A DNA stretch of 64,000 bases from Neolewinella sp964594535 (GTDB lineage: Bacteria; Bacteroidota; Bacteroidia; Chitinophagales; Saprospiraceae). How positions within the stretch are numbered: the stretch's first letter is position 1; every line of letters begins with the position of its first letter. The stretch spans positions 11,599 through 75,598 of the forward strand of contig CAZQNE010000016.1 of the NCBI GenBank assembly GCA_964594535.1. Reading direction: 5' to 3'. This document shows, in pieces, positions 20,074 to 27,417 of the stretch. A model generated the notes under the pieces. The model was given only the letters and a program-made list of their open reading frames with translations, did not search any database and had not been told where the DNA came from. The position numbers and the translations under genes are program-made.

Positions 20074-21696
20074 ATGAGCGCCTGGCGTTTTCTTCTGGTG
20101 GCAGGTATGGTCACCTTTTGGTCCTGTCGCGACACCGCACCCGCGACCCCGCCCTCCCCCGACGGGGTGACGGCCGACGTACGGCCCGACAGCCTAATCT
20201 CGGAGCGTTTACTGGCCCCTGACGAACTCTTCGGTGAGCTCTTCCGCCGCGTCCAGATGGAGCAAATTTACCCCGATGGCAAGACCTTCGTCGATATGAT
20301 CCCCCGGGAACGGGCTGGAGTCATCATGGCCGCCTACCGCGCCGAACGCAACGAGCCCGCCTTCGACCTGAAGGCCTTCGTGGAACGCCATTTCGACCCA
20401 CCGGCCAGCCCCGAAAGCGGCTTCACGGGTAGCGTGGACCGTTCCATCACCGAACACATCAACGCCCTCTGGCCCGTCCTTACCCGGGAGGCCGGCAGCG
20501 ACGAGGGCGACGCGGGGAGCCTGCTGGTGCTGCCGGAGGACTACGTGGTGCCGGGCGGCCGCTTCCGGGAAATTTACTACTGGGACAGCTACTTCACCCT
20601 ACTGGGGCTGGCCGCAGCCGGGGAGGGAGAACTGGTGCGCTCGATGGTCGAAAACTTCGCTTACCTCATCGACCAGGTGGGCTTCATTCCCAATGGTAAC
20701 CGGACCTACTACCTGACGCGCTCCCAGCCCCCCTTCTTCAGCCTGATGGTCGGCGTACTCGCTGCGGTGGAAAATGACCGGGTGTACGCCGAGTTTCTCC
20801 CCCAACTGAAGGCGGAATACGACTTCTGGATGAACGGGGCCGAACTCGCCTCCGCCGATAACCGGGCCGTCAATCACGTCGTCTGGGTGAGCGACAGCAC
20901 CTACCTCAACCGCTACTACGACGCTGGCGACCGCCCCCGGGCCGAAAGCTACCGGGAGGACGTGCTCACCATCCGGGAAAGCGGGCGCGACAGCCAGACG
21001 GTAGCCCGCCACCTGCGCAGCGGGGCCGAGTCGGGGTGGGACTACTCCGCTCGCTGGTTCGCCGACGGGGAGAATCTGGCCACAATCATCACCACCGACA
21101 TCGTGCCACCCGACCTGAACGGCCTGCTGTACCATCTGGAAATTACCCTGGCCGAGCACATTCAGCTGATCCCGCAACGGGAAGCCTTCACCCGCCGGGC
21201 CGAGCGCCGGAAGGCCTCTATCGACCGCTACCTCTGGAACCCGGAAACCAACTGGTACGAAGACCTGAACTGGGCCACGGGGGAGCACACCGGCTACCTG
21301 ACCCTGGCGGGGGTGTACCCGCTGTTCGTAGGTGCCGCCCCCCCGGAGCGTGCCGAACGAGTCGCCGAAGTGGTCCGCGAAGAGTTCCTCGCCCCGGGCG
21401 GTCTGCGCACCAGCCTGACGACCACCGGCCAGCAGTGGGACGAGCCCAACGGTTGGCCGCCCCTGCAGTGGATGACCTACGCCGGCCTGAGGGAGTACGG
21501 GCATACCGGGCTGGCCGAAACCATCCGCCGGCGCTGGATGGACAATAATGAGCGGGTGTACGCCAACGTCCGTAAGATGGTAGAGAAGTACAACGTCGAG
21601 GACATTACCCTGGAGGCCGGCGGCGGGGAGTACCCGGTACAGGACGGCTTCGGCTGGAGCAATGGGGTGTACCTGAGGATGGCCACCGAACGCTAA
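20074..21696 (+). CDS. Alpha,alpha-trehalase, GH37, lipoprotein
   Basis: 540 residues from ATG 20074 (an upstream in-frame TTG at 20053 would spoil the signal peptide). The N-terminus MSAWRFLLVAGMVTFWSC ends in a lipobox, so the enzyme is membrane-anchored in the periplasm or on the outer membrane. Both trehalase signatures are present: PGGRFREIYYWDSYF (about residue 164) and QWDEPNGWPP (about 455), the latter followed by QWMTYAGLREYG; GGGEYPVQDGFGWSNGV closes the active site. It hydrolyses trehalose to two glucose. Whether the divergent heparinase-like gene shares a substrate pathway is not evident. Confidence 0.93.
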   Translation: MSAWRFLLVAGMVTFWSCRDTAPATPPSPDGVTADVRPDSLISERLLAPDELFGELFRRVQMEQIYPDGKTFVDMIPRERAGVIMAAYRAERNEPAFDLKAFVERHFDPPASPESGFTGSVDRSITEHINALWPVLTREAGSDEGDAGSLLVLPEDYVVPGGRFREIYYWDSYFTLLGLAAAGEGELVRSMVENFAYLIDQVGFIPNGNRTYYLTRSQPPFFSLMVGVLAAVENDRVYAEFLPQLKAEYDFWMNGAELASADNRAVNHVVWVSDSTYLNRYYDAGDRPRAESYREDVLTIRESGRDSQTVARHLRSGAESGWDYSARWFADGENLATIITTDIVPPDLNGLLYHLEITLAEHIQLIPQREAFTRRAERRKASIDRYLWNPETNWYEDLNWATGEHTGYLTLAGVYPLFVGAAPPERAERVAEVVREEFLAPGGLRTSLTTTGQQWDEPNGWPPLQWMTYAGLREYGHTGLAETIRRRWMDNNERVYANVRKMVEKYNVEDITLEAGGGEYPVQDGFGWSNGVYLRMATER

Positions 21697-21715
21697 GTCG
21701 TCGGCCGACCCCCGA

Positions 21716-21813
21716 CCGTCCGCCGGCTGGGTGAATGAGCTTTATCCACTTCGACCCGCCCCAGCGGACGGGCCAAACCCCGCTCACGCTCCGTAAGGCC
21801 CGGCCGACGGGGC
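21716..21813 (+). repeat. Dispersed GC-rich intergenic element, copy A
   Basis: Starts CCGTCCGCCGGCTGGGTG, continues through an AT-richer spacer, then CCCGCCCCAGCGGACGGGCC and ends CCCGGCCGACGGGGC on the last base of the cytochrome peroxidase stop codon. It matches, over nearly its whole length, the reverse complement of the tandem copies at 36601-36830 and in its core the copy at 38525-38582. The GC-rich arms are self-complementary, so it may also act as a bidirectional terminator between two convergent genes. Confidence 0.75.
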
Positions 21814-22967
21814 TAAGGGTTCGGTATCCGTATCGGACGTGGCCGCGTCGAGATAGCGTGCAGGAAGGCCAGTAGGTCGTCCATCTCATCCTCCGTCAGC
21901 CCCAGGGGTTGTAGCAGGGGATCGTGCACCGGCAACCGCTCCGCCCGTTCGGCGATCCCCCGCGGGATCCGCTGGGGCATCCCGGCGTTGTACATCTGCA
22001 GAATTTCCCGCAACTCGGCGATGTTCCCGTGGTGGAAGTAGGGGCCCGTGAAGACGACGTCGCGCAGGGTAGGCGTGCGGAAAGCCCCGGCGTCGGCCCA
22101 GTCGCCGGTGATGGCGTAGCGCCCCAGGTCCTGCTCCGGCCGGCCGAATAGGTGGCTCCCCTGGTTGTGGAATTGCTGATCGGAAAAAAGCGGCCCGTTG
22201 TGGCAGTTCAGGCAGCGGGCTTTGGTCCGGAACAGGTGCAGGCCCCGCAGCTCCCGGTCGCTGAGTGCGTCGTAGCGCCCGGCTACGAACTGGTCGAAAC
22301 GGCTTTTCCGGCTCCGTAAGCCCCGCTGAAAGGCGGCCAGTGCACGGCTGATACGCAGCGTGGTCACCGAATCCACTCCGTACGCCTCAGCGAAAAGCTT
22401 TCGGTACCCCCGGATCGCGCCGATCTCGCTGCCGAGGCTATCGACCCGTTCGTTCATCTCCAGGCGGTCCTGGAGGGGACCGAGCGACTGGGCTTCCAGG
22501 CTCCCGGCCCGTCCGTCCCAGAAGAGGCGTTCCCAGTGACCCACGTTGAGCAGGGTGGGGGCGTTGCGCAGTCCGCGCCTCCGGTCGTGCCCGAAGCTCC
22601 GGCGACGGCCGTCTCCCCAGCCCAGGTCGGGGTCGTGGCAGGAGCCGCAGCTGATCTGGTTGCTCGCCGAAAGCCGGGGGTCGAAAAATAAGCGCTTTCC
22701 CAGTTGCTGCAGGGCACGGTCGTCCACTACCTCCAGCCTGGCGTACGGTCCGGTGGGAGGGATCAAACTATCCTGGCTCAGTAGTCCCAGTTCCCGGTGG
22801 GGGACGCCGGGGGATAGGGTAGGGGCGGGCCACTCCGCGGGCGGGCGGGCGTAGCTATTGCGTAGAGCGGTATCGTGGGGGGCGGCGGCGCGCGGGGTGC
22901 TGCATTGGTCGAGAAGTAAAATGCTGATGAACAGGCCGAAAAAAACCAGTACGGGGCGGTGGTACAT
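21813..22967 (-). CDS. Di-heme cytochrome c peroxidase (CcpA/MauG family)
   Basis: 384 residues. Two c-type heme sites are visible: SCGSCHDPDLGW (about residue 101) and CLNCHNGPLFSD (about 258), with a distal-side methionine candidate in the C-terminal EILQMYNAGMP region. The N-terminus (MYHRPVLVFFGLFISILLLDQC) is a signal sequence that may be lipidated. GKRLFFDPRLSASNQISC is the typical entry motif. Family members reduce hydrogen peroxide with electrons from small cytochromes, or act as MauG-like oxidases. Transcribed alone, starting 7 bases before the 3' end of the ELWxxDGT gene. Confidence 0.9.
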   Translation of the reverse strand: MYHRPVLVFFGLFISILLLDQCSTPRAAAPHDTALRNSYARPPAEWPAPTLSPGVPHRELGLLSQDSLIPPTGPYARLEVVDDRALQQLGKRLFFDPRLSASNQISCGSCHDPDLGWGDGRRRSFGHDRRRGLRNAPTLLNVGHWERLFWDGRAGSLEAQSLGPLQDRLEMNERVDSLGSEIGAIRGYRKLFAEAYGVDSVTTLRISRALAAFQRGLRSRKSRFDQFVAGRYDALSDRELRGLHLFRTKARCLNCHNGPLFSDQQFHNQGSHLFGRPEQDLGRYAITGDWADAGAFRTPTLRDVVFTGPYFHHGNIAELREILQMYNAGMPQRIPRGIAERAERLPVHDPLLQPLGLTEDEMDDLLAFLHAISTRPRPIRIPNP

Positions 22968-22974
22968 TACCGGA

Positions 22975-24960
22975 TCAACGCTTGACGAAGGTCGTTTGAT
23001 GTACGCCGCCTTCGCCCGCGATCAGCAAGCGGTAGGCCCCCGTCGGCAGATCGGCTACCGGGAGGCGGTGGCGAAGCTGCCGGGCCGGCCAGTTCCCCCG
23101 ACGAAGCAGGCGACCGTCGTTGGCGAACAGCTGCCAACTTGCGTTCGCGGGTGCCTCGGTGAGCGCTACCGTGATGAAGGATTCCGCCGGGTTGGGGAAT
23201 AGCGTGGCGACCTCCCGTACCGGGTTACGGGTACCATTCACGATCACCGTAGCGCTCAGGTTGAGCGTAAAGGTGGCATTCGTGGTGTCGGAGCTAACCA
23301 GCGTAAGCACGTCGGTGAAGGTGCCGACCGTTCCCACGGGGAAGGAAAGCAGTAGCGTATCGGTCGTACCGCCTTCGATGGTATCCGGCATAGTCAGTAG
23401 ACTGAAGTCGCCATCATCCGTTAATCGGATTGAGTCGATGACCAGCGGTTCTTCTCCGGTATTGGTCAGTTCGATCACGACCGTGGAATCCGTATTGGTC
23501 GGCACGTCCCGTAGGTCGAGGGTGGCGTCGTTGGCCAGCGTTATCGTTCCGGAGCTTACGACCAGCCGGCCGGGGAAGAGGTCGACCGTTAGGGCGAAGG
23601 GCTCCCGGCCTACTTGCCCGTCGTTACCCTCGAAGACGATGCGATCGCCGTACAGCGTGAGTTCGTCAACCCCCCCTTCGCTAGCCCCTTCGGCAAGCCC
23701 GAACAGACTGATCGGGGCCACGTCGCTGGCGAACTCATACTTGTACAGTCCGGTAAAGTCGCCGCCCGCTTCGGTAAAACTGAAGTACAGAGTATTGCGA
23801 TTGAAGAGCAGTTCCTCAATTTCCCCGGCCGGTAGCGAATCGATCCCGCCTAGCACCGGCGCGATCACCGGTAGGTCGACCGAGGAGGGAATAAGGGTAA
23901 ACAGCGCCGCCGTCGTATCGTCGTCTCCCGTATTGGCCTGGAAGAGGTACAGGGAATCGTTCAGTTCGGTAAAGAGCCGGGGGTCGGAATCCCCGTCGGG
24001 GTTCGCCGTGAATACTTTGAAGGTAGAGGTACTATCGCCCTCGGTGCGGTACAGTGCCGTTCCGGCACTGTCCTCGGCGGTGAAGTAGACCGCATCACCG
24101 ATGGAAAAGAAATGGTCGGGATCGGACCCCTCCTCCCCGGGGTAAAGGTCGCTGATGCGGTAGGTGCCCTCGGTGGTTCCGTCGGTACGGTAAAGTTCCC
24201 GACCGGTCTGACCGTCGTCGGCACGGAAGTACAGGATACTGTCCGCGGCGAAGTAGCGGGAGGGAGATCCCGATCCGCTCCCCGGCTCGATGTCCCGGAG
24301 TAAGACGGTGCCCGCTGCGGTGCCGTCGCTGAAGTAGAGCTCGTTGCCCTGCGTACCGTTGTTCGCGGTAAACACGAATCCATCCCGAAAAGCGGTCTTA
24401 AAGTTCGGATTGCCGGGGGCGTTGCCGGGGCGGATGTCAATAACCTGACGGGTGCCCTCGACGGTGCCGTCCGTTACCCACAGTTCCGAGCTACTCGCCT
24501 CGGTGGTGGCGGTGAAGTAGAGCAGGTCGTTGACGATGAGGAAATCGCGGGGAGCCCCGGGGTCTTCCCCCGGTTGGATGGCGAAGAAAAGTTCGGTGCC
24601 TTCCGTGGTGCCGTCCGTGCGCCACAGTTCGGCGTTCTCTTCGCTGTCGCGGGCTTGGAAATACACCATGCCCCGGTATTCGATGTATCCATCGGGGCTG
24701 GAATTGCCGCCGAAGCGATCCCCGGTGTTGATGTCGGCGAGCAGGCGGGTGCCTGCGGGCGTACCGTCGGTGACGTAGGGTTCAATGTCGGTGCTTCCCT
24801 CGGCGTCGGCCCGGAAATACAGGAGGTCGCCGATGGCCGTAAAGCGGCTGGGGTTGCTGCCCTCCTCACCGGGGTTGATGTCCTGAAGGAGCGTGGCCTC
24901 CTGGGCGAAGAGCGAAAAAGCGGTGACGAAGAGGAAGAAGAGGGTAATGTGTGTTTTCAT
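22975..24960 (-). CDS. Secreted ELWxxDGT-repeat protein with type IX type A sorting domain
   Basis: 661 residues. A signal peptide (MKTHITLFFLFVTAFSLFA) is followed by about seven repeats of roughly 48 residues, each with an E/D-L-W/Y-x-T/S-D-G-T core (ELWRTDGTTEGT, ELWVTDGTVEGT, ELYFSDGTAAGT, ELYRTDGTTEGT), reading like a beta-propeller. Around residues 465-560 is an ASH/choice-of-anchor domain (VVIELTNTGEEPLVIDSI). The end (VATLFPNPAESFITV ... LPTGAYRLLIAGEGG ... TTFVKR) is a classic type A type IX secretion signal. Function unknown; it is the last gene of the operon beginning with the symporter. Confidence 0.88.
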   Translation of the reverse strand: MKTHITLFFLFVTAFSLFAQEATLLQDINPGEEGSNPSRFTAIGDLLYFRADAEGSTDIEPYVTDGTPAGTRLLADINTGDRFGGNSSPDGYIEYRGMVYFQARDSEENAELWRTDGTTEGTELFFAIQPGEDPGAPRDFLIVNDLLYFTATTEASSSELWVTDGTVEGTRQVIDIRPGNAPGNPNFKTAFRDGFVFTANNGTQGNELYFSDGTAAGTVLLRDIEPGSGSGSPSRYFAADSILYFRADDGQTGRELYRTDGTTEGTYRISDLYPGEEGSDPDHFFSIGDAVYFTAEDSAGTALYRTEGDSTSTFKVFTANPDGDSDPRLFTELNDSLYLFQANTGDDDTTAALFTLIPSSVDLPVIAPVLGGIDSLPAGEIEELLFNRNTLYFSFTEAGGDFTGLYKYEFASDVAPISLFGLAEGASEGGVDELTLYGDRIVFEGNDGQVGREPFALTVDLFPGRLVVSSGTITLANDATLDLRDVPTNTDSTVVIELTNTGEEPLVIDSIRLTDDGDFSLLTMPDTIEGGTTDTLLLSFPVGTVGTFTDVLTLVSSDTTNATFTLNLSATVIVNGTRNPVREVATLFPNPAESFITVALTEAPANASWQLFANDGRLLRRGNWPARQLRHRLPVADLPTGAYRLLIAGEGGVHQTTFVKR

Positions 24961-25008
24961 TTAGAGCGGGGGTTAGTGTGGGCTCAAAGATACGGCAGCC
25001 CGTTCGTC

Positions 25009-25959
25009 TCAGTTCCGGCGCTCGGACTCGTAGAGGTAGTTGCGCACTACCCGCTCCGGCCCGCCGATGTCCGTCTCGTCGAATACGACGCTCAGGCTGA
25101 TGATGCCCGTGGATTCATCGTACGTCCCCTCCCCGCCGATGCCGATAGTGAACGGGGGCCGGCCGGAGGCGGCCGTCCGAGTTAGCTCGACTTCCTGGGG
25201 AATGACGGTCACCCGCCCCGAGCTAGCGCCGGGGAAAGCGGGCGCGAAGCGCAGTACCTCGGGCAGGTTGATGCCCGCGGAGCCGGCGGTTACGTCCTCG
25301 TCCGCGTAGATCCGAACCATATTGAAGGCATTCGTCCCGTCTTCCGGGCTGGGGGCCCGAAAACCGATCGTATTGGGGGTGCGTGGACTGGCGTAGGCAA
25401 ACGCAAAGTGCTCGCCGGCGGAAGGCCCGCGCCCCTCGCCCGGGACGGGCTCCTCCGAAAAACTGGTGTAGCCGTATAGCCGGGGGAAGCCCGTACGGGG
25501 GGCCCAGCGTTCGAGTTCCACTTCGTTGCGGAAGCCAAAGAACAACCGGGCCCGCCGGCGTTCGCTGAGGCGAATACCGGGGGCTTCGTGTAGCAGCACC
25601 GTGATGGACGTACCGATCACCTCGTCGGGAAGGTTGGCCGGAGTGGTGAATACGAGTTCCGTCTGCAGTGCATCCGCAGCTACGGTGACCGTACTATCAC
25701 CCCCGAGTCCGAAGGCCGCGGCCTGAGCTTCGTCGGCGGTGACGGAGTAGGGTACGTCTACCGGGCCGGTAGGCCCGCGGGTTAGCAAAATCGGGAACGG
25801 GATCTCGGAACCCTCCGTCAGTACGCCCAGCGTATCACCGAAACCGACCAGGGGCGGGGCGGGGCGGACGGATAGCGGCTCCTCGGTGCACCCCAGCAGG
25901 GCAACCATCAGCATGCCGATCGCGATTCGGGCGGGAAGGATATTCCGGTACGCTTCCAT
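25009..25959 (-). CDS. Cell-surface lipoprotein associated with SusCD
   Basis: 316 residues with lipobox ALLGC (Cys24), so lipid-anchored. Residues 35-135 read as an Ig/Calx-beta-like sandwich (GSEIPFPILLTRGPTGPVDVPYSV ... GTSITVLLHEAPGI), a layout common in lipoproteins encoded after SusD. The C-terminal half has LYGYTSFSEEPVPGEG and FTIGIGGEGTYDESTGIISLSVVFDET, the last resembling the domain ends of surface glycan-binding proteins. The ligand cannot be read from the sequence. It begins 3 bases after the SusD stop. Confidence 0.75.
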   Translation of the reverse strand: MEAYRNILPARIAIGMLMVALLGCTEEPLSVRPAPPLVGFGDTLGVLTEGSEIPFPILLTRGPTGPVDVPYSVTADEAQAAAFGLGGDSTVTVAADALQTELVFTTPANLPDEVIGTSITVLLHEAPGIRLSERRRARLFFGFRNEVELERWAPRTGFPRLYGYTSFSEEPVPGEGRGPSAGEHFAFAYASPRTPNTIGFRAPSPEDGTNAFNMVRIYADEDVTAGSAGINLPEVLRFAPAFPGASSGRVTVIPQEVELTRTAASGRPPFTIGIGGEGTYDESTGIISLSVVFDETDIGGPERVVRNYLYESERRN

Positions 25960-25962
25960 GGG

Positions 25963-27417
25963 TCAGTAGCCGGGGTTTTGGGTCAGATTGGGATTGCGGA
26001 ACAGGGCCTCCCGGGGTATGGGTAGCACGTAGTAGTCAGAGGGGTAGGTCAGGTTACAGCGCTCGACAGCGTCCGCGCAGGGCGCCCGGTCCAGGTCCGC
26101 TCCCCAGCGCCCGAGGTCGAAGAAATGGTGCCCCTCGAAGGCGAGTTCGCGCCGGCGTTCCGCGCGGATCGCCCGGCGAAGGGCCTGCCGGTCCGGTGGG
26201 GGAAGTTCTCCCGTAGGCACCGAACGAAGGTAGATCGCCGCCAGGTCGGCGCGGGCCGCTTCCAGTTCGTTTCGTTCGGCCCGGGCTTCGGCACGGAGGA
26301 GGTACACTTCCGAGAGCCGCAGCAGGGGGAAGTTGCGCACCGCCCCGGTATCCAGTGGCCACTTGCGGCTGAGGCGGTCCCCGGCCCGGTTAGTGGTAAA
26401 TAGATTGAGCCGGATGTCCTCCGGTTCAAAGAGATCGAGTAGCTCGGTGCTCACCTGCAGGTACGGGTCCGGGTTAAAGCTGCCCACGATACGGGACGGC
26501 CCGGATACCACCCCCGTCGATCCGTCGGCCGCGAGGCGGCGCTGAAGATCCAGTTCCCAGAGCGTTTCGGAAGGGGGACCCTTCTTCCACTGATCGACGT
26601 ACTCAGCTGTCGAAGTAAGCTGACTGGCAGTAAGTTGAATGCAGGCAGTAGCGTATTCGCTGCAGGATTCCCAGTCCTGTTGGTAAGCCGCAACCCGCGC
26701 CAGCAGTCCGTTGACCACCGCCGGGGTAATCCAGTAGGGCTGGCCGGAGCGGACGGAGTAGGCGGGGTCGATCAAGATAGCCGCTTCCTCCAGGTCGGCG
26801 CGGATATTGGCGTAGACTTCGGCTACCGTAGCGCGGGCCGGGACGGATTCCGTGGTCGGGAGCTCGGTGATCAGGGCAATACCCGGATGGGAGGCGTTCG
26901 GGGAAAAACTCGGGGCCTGGGCGAATATTCTGACCAGGTCGTGGTGGCCCAGGGCCCGGAAGGTGAGCGCCTCCCCCCTCAGACTTTGCACCTGCGCTCC
27001 GTCGCCCATGTCCGGTACCTGCGGCAATCCATCCAGGATGTCATTGGCCTGGTAGAGCATCCGGTAGATTGCGGTGTAGGTACCGTCGTAACCACTGAAT
27101 TCGTAGTCCGGGGAAACGTCCAGTGCGTGGGTGAAGATGAAGTCGGCCCGCTGCCCGTCGATGTCGTCGCGGCCCTCCTGGAGGCCCCGCTGGGAGAGGG
27201 TCATATTGCCCGGCAGGTCGGCGTAAATGGCCATGCGCTGCTGGTAGTAGTCGGTGTTGCCCGTCCGGTCGGCGTAGAGGCCCAGCACGGCGGCATCGGC
27301 CCCCCGCAGCGTGGTGAACACTGCGTCGCGACTCAGCTCGTCCTCCGGTTCTACGAAGAGGAAGTCCGAGCATCCGCTGAGCAGCACGACAGCAAGAAGG
27401 TAGGTTAGGCGTTTCAT
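25963..27417 (-). CDS. SusD/RagB-family nutrient-binding lipoprotein
   Basis: 484 residues with lipobox LLSGC (Cys16) followed by SDFLFVEPEDELSRDAVFTT, the standard SusD opening. TPR-like helices (ANDILDGLPQVPD, LRGEALTFRALGHHDLVRIFAQAP) and the C-terminal RRELAFEGHHFFDLGRWG and NPNLTQNPGY are diagnostic. SusD forms the lid on the SusC transporter and binds the substrate on the cell surface. The ATG overlaps the SusC stop by one base (TAATG), so translation of the pair is coupled. Confidence 0.95.
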   Translation of the reverse strand: MKRLTYLLAVVLLSGCSDFLFVEPEDELSRDAVFTTLRGADAAVLGLYADRTGNTDYYQQRMAIYADLPGNMTLSQRGLQEGRDDIDGQRADFIFTHALDVSPDYEFSGYDGTYTAIYRMLYQANDILDGLPQVPDMGDGAQVQSLRGEALTFRALGHHDLVRIFAQAPSFSPNASHPGIALITELPTTESVPARATVAEVYANIRADLEEAAILIDPAYSVRSGQPYWITPAVVNGLLARVAAYQQDWESCSEYATACIQLTASQLTSTAEYVDQWKKGPPSETLWELDLQRRLAADGSTGVVSGPSRIVGSFNPDPYLQVSTELLDLFEPEDIRLNLFTTNRAGDRLSRKWPLDTGAVRNFPLLRLSEVYLLRAEARAERNELEAARADLAAIYLRSVPTGELPPPDRQALRRAIRAERRRELAFEGHHFFDLGRWGADLDRAPCADAVERCNLTYPSDYYVLPIPREALFRNPNLTQNPGY